A DNA stretch of 64,000 nucleotides from Echinicola jeungdonensis (lineage in GTDB: Bacteria > Bacteroidota > Bacteroidia > Cytophagales > Cyclobacteriaceae): assembly GCF_030409905.1 (NCBI RefSeq), contig NZ_JAUFQT010000001.1, positions 2,999,001-3,063,000 on the forward strand, in the 5' to 3' direction. The notes under the pieces were generated by a model. That model did not search any database and was not told where the DNA came from. It was given only the letters and a program-made list of their open reading frames with translations. This document shows positions 37,003-45,580 of this stretch, one piece after another (position 1 is the first letter of the stretch; each line of letters starts with the position of its first letter). Made by a program: the position numbers and the translations under genes.

Positions 37003-37347
37003 GATAATGGTAGGTGGGGAATTTGGGGTGATAATAAAAGATTACTCTATTAATTTTAACCTTGATGGAATGGGTTTTCAAGTTGTTTGATAATAAAAAT
37101 TTTCAAGTTTCTGGATCACCCAACCACGGTTTAATACTGAGAACATTAGATTTTCATAAATTATGAAAAATTGGTGTTCAAGCAATCACAGGGGGTGCCT
37201 CTTGTCCTTCCAACGGAAATTTAGGTCTATTTAAAGGGCCAGGATTATCAAATCCCTAATGGTATAGAAACCAATTACAAATTAGGCTGCCTTAAGGAGT
37301 ACCCGTGTCTATTAATTACGAATCAATTTTTTTTCCATAAATATATA
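37003..37347. other. Gene-free region with a possible degenerate palindromic element
   Basis: No gene is visible. A GGATT-ATCA-AATCC hairpin (37242-37255) and a later GTGTCT recall the elements at 28267 and 30457, but the match is weak. The rest is featureless, AT-rich sequence. Confidence 0.35.
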
Positions 37348-39210
37348 CTAATTCTGTTCCAGAATTTTCCTGAATTCTACCAGTGCTGTGGGGTTTCCGA
37401 TTACAGTGATCACATCGCCCAAAAGCAAATGGGTATTTCCATGCGGGATAAATATTTCATTCCCTCTTTTTTGGATGACCAATGAACCCGAAGGTGGAAA
37501 TGCCACCTCCTTGACCAGTTTCCGGTGCAGGTCTTTTCGGGAAACCTGAATTTCTTCCACCCTATAGATATTAAAACTTTCAGAAAGTGAAGCAACTGAA
37601 TCCGGCCTTACAATCATATCTTCCACATGGGTGGCCAAAATTTCATCATGATCAATCAATTTTATTTCATTATTGGAGTCCACCAAATCCCTGGAAGCGG
37701 AATTTTTACGGGTAATAATTTTGCTGTGATTTAAATCATTTTTGATGAATTTTGTCAATTTTTTGTTGGTGTTTTTGGACTCTGTCAAGACCACCACCAA
37801 GTCTGAGGTCCTAAGGGTAATATCATCAAATACCTGGGTGTCCAGCTTTTCCACTTGTTTGAAAGTGAGGTCTTTCCTTTCAAATTCAGGAATGATGTTT
37901 TTGTTCTGGAGAATTGTCATGCAAGAGAGCCCGTGCATTTTAAACCTTTCGGCCAAAAACAAACTTGCCCTGCTTCCACCAAAGATGTAAATATGGTGAA
38001 GGTGTTCTCCAATATTGTTAAATAATTTATAAGCCAATGGGGAAATTAAACTTGTCAGAATGGCAGAAGTGACAATCCCTGCATTGTCTGCTGAGGAAAT
38101 CACCCCCAATGAAAGGCCGATTTGCGCAAATGCAATGGCCAGTCCCATCCTTGCTGAAAGTAATACTCCACCTGCCATTGCCTTTTTCCAGCCAAATATC
38201 TTTACCATGATAAAAGCAGGGATGATTTGGGTAATGAAAAAACCGGAGGTTAAGGTTAGTATAAAGGGAATAGAACTTTGGAATTGTTTCAGGGCCGAAA
38301 GATCCAAATTAGCTCCGACCATGATAAAAAATATCGGGATAAAGAAGCCATAACCCATACCATCCAGTTTAAAAAGGAGGGCGGACCTTTCTTTATTGAC
38401 AAAAAGGCTTAGCCACAAGCCGGCAAAAAAGGCTCCCATAACCAATTCCGATTCGATCCAATGGGCAATGATTACAAATAGTAAAACCAAAGCAATGGTA
38501 CCCCTGATCCGGATTTGGCTGGCCGCATGCTCCAATGTATATAATAGGGTTTGAAAGGTCCTTATCTTAATCAATCTTTTGCCTATCTGGTAAACAATCA
38601 AAAAAGCAAAAAAGATGACCGTGAATAGTAATAATTCTACCTGAAATCCATTTTTCAATACTCCAGAATATACTGAAATAAGGATAATACTCATCACCGT
38701 GGCAATAGCTCCCTCCATAAGCATGATTTGCCCAAATTTCCGGGTAAGCTCCCCTTCAGCTTTCAATATAGGGACAGTAATACTAAGGGCTACTGTGGGC
38801 AGTAAAAGGGTGAAAAATACAATATCCACTTCAATAAACTGACTGACCAACCAGGCAAAAGGTAAGGACAGAAATAAGGATCCAAAATAAATGAAAATGG
38901 CCAATAGTAGGGAGTTGCTGATCAGATCAACCATTTTGACTTTGTTTCTTGGGAAGGATGAGACGATTTTTTTAACATCGATTTCAAGGCCCGCCAAAAA
39001 AATCAAAAACAAAAAGCCTGTTTTTGAAAGGAATTTTAAATAGGGCACATCCTCCAAAATGTCAAAAACATAGGGGCCTATGATAACCCCCATAATGATT
39101 TCAACTATAACTGAAGGGACTTTGGTGATTTCCAACCAGGATAACATCAATGGGACGATCCAGGCGATAATGAAAATTAGAAATAAGGGTGTATAATTGA
39201 CTACATCCAT
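37348..39210 (-). CDS. Monovalent cation:proton antiporter, CPA2/KefB type with RCK/TrkA-C
   Basis: A 620-residue protein with about 12 membrane helices (residues 7-395), including VPSVIVEIIMGVIIGPYVF, FLFLIFLAGLEIDVKKI and LIESELVMGAFFAGL-type segments (here WIESELVMGAFFAGLWLS). A cytoplasmic RCK-N-like domain follows (HHIYIFGGSRASLFLAERF, about 408-500), then a TrkA-C domain at the end (EVAFPPSGSLVIQKRG to GDVITVIGNPTALVEF). It would exchange K+ or Na+ for protons and be gated by a ligand at the RCK domain. It stands alone upstream of the two-component pair. Confidence 0.9.
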   Translation of the reverse strand: MDVVNYTPLFLIFIIAWIVPLMLSWLEITKVPSVIVEIIMGVIIGPYVFDILEDVPYLKFLSKTGFLFLIFLAGLEIDVKKIVSSFPRNKVKMVDLISNSLLLAIFIYFGSLFLSLPFAWLVSQFIEVDIVFFTLLLPTVALSITVPILKAEGELTRKFGQIMLMEGAIATVMSIILISVYSGVLKNGFQVELLLFTVIFFAFLIVYQIGKRLIKIRTFQTLLYTLEHAASQIRIRGTIALVLLFVIIAHWIESELVMGAFFAGLWLSLFVNKERSALLFKLDGMGYGFFIPIFFIMVGANLDLSALKQFQSSIPFILTLTSGFFITQIIPAFIMVKIFGWKKAMAGGVLLSARMGLAIAFAQIGLSLGVISSADNAGIVTSAILTSLISPLAYKLFNNIGEHLHHIYIFGGSRASLFLAERFKMHGLSCMTILQNKNIIPEFERKDLTFKQVEKLDTQVFDDITLRTSDLVVVLTESKNTNKKLTKFIKNDLNHSKIITRKNSASRDLVDSNNEIKLIDHDEILATHVEDMIVRPDSVASLSESFNIYRVEEIQVSRKDLHRKLVKEVAFPPSGSLVIQKRGNEIFIPHGNTHLLLGDVITVIGNPTALVEFRKILEQN

Positions 39211-39459
39211 ATGAATTGAAGCACTTTAGGTAACAAATTAGTAAATCAGTTTTGAAAAAATACTATCCTTGGACAACTGATCCAATTTAAAATTTCCAGT
39301 AATGCTTGCTTTTTGAAGTTAAAATACTGGAAATTAGGGGTTAATATCTTATTGTTTCTTTGATTTTTTTTGTGGTTAAAAAATGTTTTTTGTAATGAAT
39401 TGTTTTTAATTTTTTAGAAAAAATAAAAATTTATAATAAAAAAGTGATAAATATAATAA

Positions 39460-40803
39460 TTAGGCGTTAAAAATTAGTCTGAATGAAGTGCCCTCGCCTA
39501 CTTTTGATTTGACCTGGATATTTCCTTTATGCCTTCTCATTATTTGTTTGGATAAACTAAGGCCAATTCCGGAACCTTTTTGTTTGGTCGTAAAAAAGGG
39601 TATGAAAATTTTGCCCAAAGCTTCTTCTTCTATACCCTTACCGGAATCCGTAACCTCAATAATGATTTTACCTGATTCATCAATAAAGGCCGAAAGGTTG
39701 ATTTTTTTTGATTCCACCTGATCCACTGCATGGATGGCATTTTGTATTAAATTGATCAGGACCTGTTCTATCAGCCCCCCGTCGGCAAATAACAAAAGGT
39801 CAGAGGGTTTGATTGATTTTTTGAACTGGATGTTTTCATTCTCCATTTGGGGGTGAAATAGCATTTCAATTTGTGAAAAAAGATCCTTAAGCTTTATGGC
39901 ACCAAACTTGGGGTTGGGGATATGGGCAAGGCTTCTAAAATCACTTACAAAATTGATCAAACCCTCGCTGCGTTTTTCGATGGTTGATATCCCCATTAAA
40001 TAATCTTCCAATTCACTTGCTGATATGTCCCCCCCCTTATCCAGTTGTCCTTGGATTTCTCCTTTTATGGTAGAGGCAAGAGAGGAGATGGGAGCGATGC
40101 TGTTCATAATTTCGTGGGTCAATACCCTAACCAGGTTTTGCCAGGCTTCCATTTCCTTTTCCTCCAATTCACTTTGGATATTTTGAAGGGAAACCAATTT
40201 GAATTTTACCCCTCGGAGGACCAGTTCAATGACATAAACAGATAGCTGCATAATCCCGTCGGGGTGGGCAATTTTGATCAATTCACTACCCCCGGTCCTT
40301 AAATTTTGTATGGAATGATTGAGTTCTTTATTGACCTTTTCTATCTCATCAATATAAGTCAATTGGTTGATGTTAAGCATCCTTTTGGCTGCTGTATTGA
40401 GAATTTGAATCTTTCCGTCCTCATTAAAGGTGATCAGTCCTATGCTAAGGTGTTGGAATACCGATCGGAAGTATTGAAAATTGGCCTCTTTGTCAGCTTG
40501 GTCTTCTTTTAATTTGGCAAGAATGGCATTGAATTCTATGTGGAGATCATCGGTTTCAGTGCCGTCAAATTTGACGGGGTAAACGGTGGCATAATTGTTT
40601 TGCTTGATATTGTCCAGGAACTGCCGGACTTTTTTAAAACTGCTTTCAGCATACCGGATCAAAAAAATCAATTGGGAAACGGCCAAAATGATAAACAATG
40701 AAATAGCAAATACCCCCGAATCATTGACGATGGTATAAGCCAATCCATATATGGTAATGGAAAGTAGAATTACCCTTCCCAATAAACCAATTTTATAGTC
40801 CAT
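39460..40803 (-). CDS. Sensor histidine kinase, NtrY-like
   Basis: A 447-residue membrane kinase. Two membrane helices (about 8-27 and 31-49) have almost no periplasmic loop, followed by a HAMP-like helix and a PAS domain (about 105-200, ITFNEDGKIQILNTAAKRM). The phosphorylated His is H230 in VLTHEIMNSIAPISSLAS. The ATPase domain has the N box QVLINLIQNAIHAVD, the G1 box VTDSGKGIE, and GSGIGLSLSKQIMRRHKG. All catalytic boxes are present. It overlaps the response-regulator gene by 11 bases. The signal is unknown and likely intracellular or in the membrane. Confidence 0.93.
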   Translation of the reverse strand: MDYKIGLLGRVILLSITIYGLAYTIVNDSGVFAISLFIILAVSQLIFLIRYAESSFKKVRQFLDNIKQNNYATVYPVKFDGTETDDLHIEFNAILAKLKEDQADKEANFQYFRSVFQHLSIGLITFNEDGKIQILNTAAKRMLNINQLTYIDEIEKVNKELNHSIQNLRTGGSELIKIAHPDGIMQLSVYVIELVLRGVKFKLVSLQNIQSELEEKEMEAWQNLVRVLTHEIMNSIAPISSLASTIKGEIQGQLDKGGDISASELEDYLMGISTIEKRSEGLINFVSDFRSLAHIPNPKFGAIKLKDLFSQIEMLFHPQMENENIQFKKSIKPSDLLLFADGGLIEQVLINLIQNAIHAVDQVESKKINLSAFIDESGKIIIEVTDSGKGIEEEALGKIFIPFFTTKQKGSGIGLSLSKQIMRRHKGNIQVKSKVGEGTSFRLIFNA

Positions 40804-42175
40804 ATTTCTCTAATCTTCTGTACAAAGAAGCCCTTGTTAATCCCAATTCCTTGGCGGCTTTGGAGATATTACCCCCATTTTTATCAATAGCTTTTTGAAT
40901 TACATTTTTTTCAACCTCATCCAGGTTAAGTGAGTTTGGTGTACTGACTTTTTCTGTGATGGGCTTGGAGGATAAGAAAAAGAAATCTCTGGAATCCAAT
41001 TCATTTCCTTCCGCCATAATAATGGCCCTTTCTATAGCATGTTGTAATTCCCGAATGTTGCCCGGCCAGGGATAATGTTGCAACAATTGAAGAGCCCCAG
41101 GTGTTAAGCCATCAAAATTTTTCCGGTATTTTTTGGAGTAAATTTTCAGGAAATGATCAGCAAGTAAAGGGATATCATCCTTTCTTTCCCTTAGAGGGGG
41201 TAGGAATATTTCCACTGTATTGACCCGGTAGAGGAGGTCCTGTCGGAAAGTCCCCTTCATGACCATATCATGGACATTCAAATTGGTGGCGCAAATAAGC
41301 CGGATGTCCACAGGAATGGCTTTATTAGTGCCAATTCTTGTGATCTCCCGTTTTTGGAGAGCAGTCAATAGTTTAGACTGAAGCGGCATGCTCAGGTTGC
41401 CGATTTCATCCAAAAAAAGGGTCCCTTTGTCCGCAATTTCAAAACGACCTATCCGGTCTTCTTTAGCATCAGTAAAGGCGCCCCTCTTGTGGCCAAATAA
41501 CTCACTTTCAAAAAGGCTTTCGGTCAAAGCCCCCATATCCACCCCGGCGAAAATTTCATTTTTTCGAAGAGACCGGTCGTGAATTGCTCTTGCTATGAGT
41601 TCCTTACCTGTTCCGTTTTCTCCAAGGATTAGGACATTGGCATCAGTTTGGGCTACCTTATCGATAATGGAAAAAATATTTTTCATGGCAGCACTTTGCC
41701 CAATGATTTCAGAAAATGGTTTTTTTAGGTCCGCCTGCAGTAGTTTGGATTTTTGGGAAATGCTGTCCACTTCTTTATAACTTTCCTTTAGGCGGCAGGC
41801 AGCACTTAGAGTGGCTAGAAGCTTTTCATTTTGCCAAGGTTTAAGGATAAAATCGGTGGCCCCTTCCTTCAGGGCTTGAACGGCCATTTCCACATCCCCA
41901 AAGGCAGTGATAAGAATAACCACAGCTTTGGGGTCTATTTCTTTGATCTGCTTCAACCAATGGAAACCTTCTTTGCCAGAAGTGGTATCCCCAGTAAAAT
42001 TCATATCCAATAGGATAACATCATAATTATTGTTGTTGATCAAAAAAGGAATTCTTCTGGGGTCTTTTTCAATGGTAACCTCTTTGGCATGTTTTTTCAA
42101 TAACATTTTAGCTGCAAATAGTAGATCCTCATTGTCGTCTACTATCAATATTTTGCCTAGGTTTTTTTCTTCCAT
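40793..42175 (-). CDS. Sigma-54-dependent response regulator, NtrC family
   Basis: A 460-residue activator. The receiver domain has D57 in VILLDMNFTGD. The AAA+ domain has Walker A GENGTGKE (185-192), the sigma-54 contact loop GAFTDA (232-237), and GTLFLDEIGNL. The C-terminal Fis-type helix-turn-helix is NGGNISKAAKELGLTRASLYRRL. The contact loop is GAFTDA rather than GAFTGA, a Gly-to-Asp change. It is the first gene of the pair with the kinase, overlapping it by 11 bases. The targets cannot be seen. Confidence 0.94.
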   Translation of the reverse strand: MEEKNLGKILIVDDNEDLLFAAKMLLKKHAKEVTIEKDPRRIPFLINNNNYDVILLDMNFTGDTTSGKEGFHWLKQIKEIDPKAVVILITAFGDVEMAVQALKEGATDFILKPWQNEKLLATLSAACRLKESYKEVDSISQKSKLLQADLKKPFSEIIGQSAAMKNIFSIIDKVAQTDANVLILGENGTGKELIARAIHDRSLRKNEIFAGVDMGALTESLFESELFGHKRGAFTDAKEDRIGRFEIADKGTLFLDEIGNLSMPLQSKLLTALQKREITRIGTNKAIPVDIRLICATNLNVHDMVMKGTFRQDLLYRVNTVEIFLPPLRERKDDIPLLADHFLKIYSKKYRKNFDGLTPGALQLLQHYPWPGNIRELQHAIERAIIMAEGNELDSRDFFFLSSKPITEKVSTPNSLNLDEVEKNVIQKAIDKNGGNISKAAKELGLTRASLYRRLEKYGL

Positions 42176-42406
42176 CTGTTGGGGAGTTTAGGTAGTTGTC
42201 GGGAATTTGTGGTACTGAAATGATGCCAAAATATTATGGACCTGATACTGAGTGAATTTAGCTTTTTTTGAGGATATTGCGTTCGGAATCGTACAAAAAA
42301 AGAACGTAAATGAACAGTTTTTAAATCAAGCATGGGATTGTTTTTAATCCCTTTTAAAAAGTGTTACCTTTAAGTTAATTCAAAATTCACAAAAAAAAAT
42401 AATTAA

Positions 42407-42835
42407 ATGTCTGTAGCAGCTAAAGGAAACACTGTAAAAGTTCACTACACAGGTAAGTTAAAAGATGGAACCGTTTTCGACTCTTCATTAAACAGAGAGC
42501 CGCTCCAATTTACACTCGGCGAAGGGAATATGATTCAAGGTTTTGATTCTGCAGTACAGGGAATGACTGTAGGTGAAGATAAAAATATTACTATTCCATG
42601 TGATGAGGCTTATGGCCAAAAGCGGGAGGAGATGATGATTGATGTGCCCATGGACAAAGTTCCAGCTGACATCAAACCAGAAGTGGGTATGGATTTATCC
42701 ATTCAAAACCAAGAAGGACAACCTGTTCCTGTAAAAGTAGTGGATGTAGATGAGGAGAAAATCACTTTGGATGCTAATCATCCATTGGCAGGTGAGGACC
42801 TAGTATTTGAAATTAAATTAGTTGAAGTAGATTAA
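42407..42835 (+). CDS. FKBP-type peptidyl-prolyl isomerase, SlyD-like
   Basis: A 142-residue protein with the FKBP domain containing an insert-in-flap (SlyD layout). It shows VKVHYTGKLKDGTVFDSSLN, PLQFTLGEGNMIQGFDSAVQGM, the IF domain (about 70-125, VPADIKPEVGMDLSIQNQ) and a return to FKBP with NHPLAGEDLVFEIKLVEV. It catalyses proline isomerisation and may act as a chaperone. There is no His-rich metal-binding tail. It is followed closely by a strong terminator. Confidence 0.93.
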   Translation: MSVAAKGNTVKVHYTGKLKDGTVFDSSLNREPLQFTLGEGNMIQGFDSAVQGMTVGEDKNITIPCDEAYGQKREEMMIDVPMDKVPADIKPEVGMDLSIQNQEGQPVPVKVVDVDEEKITLDANHPLAGEDLVFEIKLVEVD

Positions 42836-42837
42836 AA

Positions 42838-42860
42838 AAAACCCGGCTAAGCCGGGTTTT
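42838..42860 (+). terminator. Rho-independent terminator of the FKBP gene
   Basis: AAAACCCGGC (42838-42847) and GCCGGGTTTT (42851-42860) form a perfect stem with the loop TAA, followed by TT. It lies three bases after the stop codon. Confidence 0.92.
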
Positions 42861-42866
42861 TTATTC

Positions 42867-43319
42867 CTATTCTGTTGAAGCCGTTTCACCGGCTTTTTTT
42901 ATTTCTTTTTTTTCGCCCTGAGGATCTGCGTAAATGCTTTTGGTCTTATTGTATTTGGAGTTTCCTACCTCAACAACAAAAAGTTGACTTTTAATATGGG
43001 CAAAATTATAGGTTTTTTGCTTTCCGTCTTTTGGTTCAATAGCGTCCTCCAAAATAAGATTGCCAACAATATCAAAAATTTTGACAGCTGTTTTGTTTTT
43101 AATCTTTTCATCAAGGACTATTTTGAATTTCTTTTGGCCAGTGGATTTCAGGTCAAAATCCACATCCGGCTGATTTAAATTTTTCGGGAAGGTAACGGAG
43201 CCTTCTCCCTTAGGAAGAAAATCTTGTGCATAAAATTCCCCCACCATACCTGAACTAAAATAAAGAAGGGTAAATAAAAATCCGGAAGTAAATATCTTTT
43301 TTAGTAAAATTTGTTTCAT
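42867..43319 (-). CDS. Secreted small protein with type 9 sorting-like beta domain
   Basis: From ATG 43319 the product has 150 residues with a signal peptide (KIFTSGFLFTLLYFSSGMVG, cleavage about AQD). The main part reads like a Por-secretion/C-terminal sorting fold: FKIVLDEKIKN, VKIFDIVGNLILEDA, YNFAHIKSQLFVVEVGNSKYNKTKSIYAD. The C-terminal tail is short and charged (KKEIKKAGETASTE). In type 9 secretion the domain normally follows a large cargo; here it is almost alone. The TTG at 43337 upstream is not a likely start. The role is uncertain. Confidence 0.7.
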   Translation of the reverse strand: MKQILLKKIFTSGFLFTLLYFSSGMVGEFYAQDFLPKGEGSVTFPKNLNQPDVDFDLKSTGQKKFKIVLDEKIKNKTAVKIFDIVGNLILEDAIEPKDGKQKTYNFAHIKSQLFVVEVGNSKYNKTKSIYADPQGEKKEIKKAGETASTE

Positions 43320-43583
43320 CAGCAGGTAAAATTGCAAAAATCAATCCATATACTGAATCAATTCGGATTTTTTTAATTTTCTTATAATTTTTGTTTTGGA
43401 TTCATTTGTGATGAATAAGATTGTAATAAATAAATATTTTATTTAAATATTGAATAGTAATTCATGATATATTGTATAAAATACGTGGTGTCTCCCTTTA
43501 TTCTTACTGCAAAGAAAAGCCTCGTAATTTTATTTTCCAATAAAGTGGCCGTTAATGATTGTTAAATGCCTGAAACTTTGGGC

Positions 43584-44399
43584 TTAATGAAAAAATGGGA
43601 AATCGTAAACTTGGATTTCGGTTTGGGAAAAAATTGCCATTTTTTTTGCGCCGATCCTTATCTTTTCAAAATCCCTAGCGGGTAAAGAGTAAGAGGATTT
43701 TTCCCTGCTTTGAATATTGATGCTGATTATTTTTCCTTCAGAAATATAAAATATTTGATCTTCATAAAAACTTACCTTTTGATTGGTTTCTAAAGGAATA
43801 AAATCGAGGTAATTGGCTTGGTTGTCAAATAAAAAGATACCCTTGTTTTCAACCTGAAGGAATAACATGTTTTTGTGTTCGATCAGGCCCAAAACAGGCC
43901 ATTGTGGGTTTTGGGTGATAAGGGCCAAAGGTTGATTTTGAAGGATGGTCTTTCGCTGGTAATTGAATTGTTTAAGAGATAAATCTGCAGCATCAAATAT
44001 CCAAATGACATTATTGTTTCCTAAACAGGCCGTTTTGATCCACCCTATATCTGAATGATCCAAACGACCTGAAAATAAAGGTTGGAGGAAGCGGTCCAAA
44101 ATTTCTATTCTCTGCAAATCCTCGGAAAAGGTAAAAACTTGGATAGACCTGGAGATTTCAAGTTGCTGAAGGGAAGCCTGAGTGGGAGGCGAGTAATGGT
44201 TGATTGTATCTCCATTTGATTGGAGTTGAAATAGGTTACCTTCTGTATCAGCACAAACGAGTTGATCTCTTGCATCAATGGTCAATAAAGTGAGCTCCCG
44301 GCATTTTATTTTTTTGGCAGGGGACCAATTAATGTTTTGTCCCCAGGCAGTTGCCAACTGGGATATTAAAAAAAATATGATCAAAAAGGCCCGATTCAT
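43584..44399 (-). CDS. Secreted hypothetical protein, beta-propeller-like
   Basis: I do not recognise a family. The 271-residue product has a signal peptide (FLIIFFLISQLATAWGQ) and a strand-rich body with repeating patterns such as DAEGNLFQLQSNGD-type (DTEGNLFQLQSNGD), NNNVIWIFDAADLSLKQFN, NKGIFLFDNQANYLDFIPL and YISEGKIISINIQ. The pattern fits a beta-propeller. The four-base overlap with lpxH (44396-44399) suggests co-transcription. No catalytic motif is visible. Confidence 0.75.
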   Translation of the reverse strand: MNRAFLIIFFLISQLATAWGQNINWSPAKKIKCRELTLLTIDARDQLVCADTEGNLFQLQSNGDTINHYSPPTQASLQQLEISRSIQVFTFSEDLQRIEILDRFLQPLFSGRLDHSDIGWIKTACLGNNNVIWIFDAADLSLKQFNYQRKTILQNQPLALITQNPQWPVLGLIEHKNMLFLQVENKGIFLFDNQANYLDFIPLETNQKVSFYEDQIFYISEGKIISINIQSREKSSYSLPARDFEKIRIGAKKMAIFSQTEIQVYDFPFFH

Positions 44400-45160
44400 T
44401 TTTTAAATTTAAGAAGCTGGAAGGTATTCCCATCAAATTCCCCATAGGTGAACTGATTTACCCATTCACCTAGATTATAATAGGTGGATTTCTTTCCGAC
44501 CGGCAATTCTAGGGGAAGATGCCTATGGCCAAAGATATAATAATCAAAATGAATTTTTTCCTCCACGGATTGGCAATACTTCCAAAGCCATTCCCCTTCA
44601 CCTTTAAAGGTATCTTCCTGTTTATTTTCGTTGGTGACTCGACTGCTGTTGGACCATTTTTCTGCGAGACTGATCCCAATGTCGGGATGGATCCATTTAA
44701 ACAGAAACTGGCAGAGCTTATTGGTAAATATCTTTTTTAGCACTTTATAATTCTTGTCGCCAGGACCAAGGCCATCACCATGGCCAATCAGCATTTTTTT
44801 ATGATTGATTTCTACTTCAATGGGATGATGGTAAACAGGGATTCCCAGTTCCTTAGTGAAATAATCCTTCATCCAAAGGTCATGGTTTCCTGTAAAGAAA
44901 AAGATAGGAATTCCCTTGTCCCTCATGGCGGCAATTTTTCCAATAAACCTGATGAAACCCTTGGGAACCACCTTCTCATATTCAAACCAGAAATCAAAAA
45001 TATCACCAACCAGAAAAACAGCTGCTGCCTCCTCTTCTATATTTTCCAGCCAACGAATAATTTTATCCTCACGTTTTCTACTGGATTTACGGTTTGGAGC
45101 CCCTAAATGAAAATCTGAAGCAAAAAATACTTTTTGTGTTGCGCTTATATTAATGTTCAT
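44396..45160 (-). CDS. lpxH: UDP-2,3-diacylglucosamine diphosphatase LpxH
   Basis: LpxH makes lipid X in lipid A synthesis, at the cytoplasmic side of the inner membrane. From ATG 45160 the product has 254 residues. Motifs are FFASDFHLGAPNRKSS, AVFLVGDIFDFWFEYEKV, FFTGNHDLWMKDYF, IGHGDGLGPGDKNYK and YIFGHRHLPLE. The insertion with HPDIGISLAEKWSNSSR is the Bacteroidota pattern. The in-frame reading back to 45340 adds 60 residues with no family match, so I use the ATG just before NINISATQKVFFASD. It overlaps the following gene by 4 bases. Confidence 0.92.
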   Translation of the reverse strand: MNINISATQKVFFASDFHLGAPNRKSSRKREDKIIRWLENIEEEAAAVFLVGDIFDFWFEYEKVVPKGFIRFIGKIAAMRDKGIPIFFFTGNHDLWMKDYFTKELGIPVYHHPIEVEINHKKMLIGHGDGLGPGDKNYKVLKKIFTNKLCQFLFKWIHPDIGISLAEKWSNSSRVTNENKQEDTFKGEGEWLWKYCQSVEEKIHFDYYIFGHRHLPLELPVGKKSTYYNLGEWVNQFTYGEFDGNTFQLLKFKK

Positions 45161-45580
45161 GAATACTTTATTGTTCTGGGGCGAATAATTTCCCATTTCT
45201 TGTTCAAATAATGGAATATTGAGTTGCCAATTTTTTTTGCTGCCAAATTTAACAATCTTTTGGTTATGGGAAAATGAATTCCAAATGGTAGTCAAACTTG
45301 TGGGATGAAAAGGTATGGGGAAGAAAAGAAAAAGCTCCATTTGATTTGTAATGGGGGACAGCAGGAAAGGGTAAATCTTGATTTGGAAATTTACACGTTA
45401 GGTAATATTCTATGGTTTCTCTTCAATTATTAGGAATAAAATCAATCTAAAAACCTAAGGAAAGGATTCCAAAACATTTATGCTCCATTCCGGGAATCCG
45501 CCCAATTTATTTCACCCAGGGCAAAAAAAAGCTTTCCTGAAAAATTTCAGGAAAGCTTTTTAAAATTTTATTGAAGGAAA
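45161..45580. other. Intergenic region between lpxH and ftsH
   Basis: No gene is visible in this 420-base region, apart from an in-frame open extension of lpxH. The ftsH terminator (45527-45560) lies at its right end. The lpxH promoter should be here; I could not locate it with confidence. Confidence 0.4.
45527..45560 (-). terminator. Terminator of ftsH
   Basis: The arms AAAAGCTTTCCTGAAA (45527-45542) and TTTCAGGAAAGCTTTT (45545-45560) are perfectly complementary with a two-base centre. T runs flank both sides. Confidence 0.9.

Noticed and set aside
37232..37320. Possible third copy of the palindromic element
   Set aside because: Only a GGATT/AATCC hairpin and a GTGTCT are shared; the other stems are absent, so it may be chance.
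45160..45340. Upstream start for lpxH giving 60 more residues
   Set aside because: The extension has no family similarity; the ATG at 45160 fits the usual LpxH N terminus.
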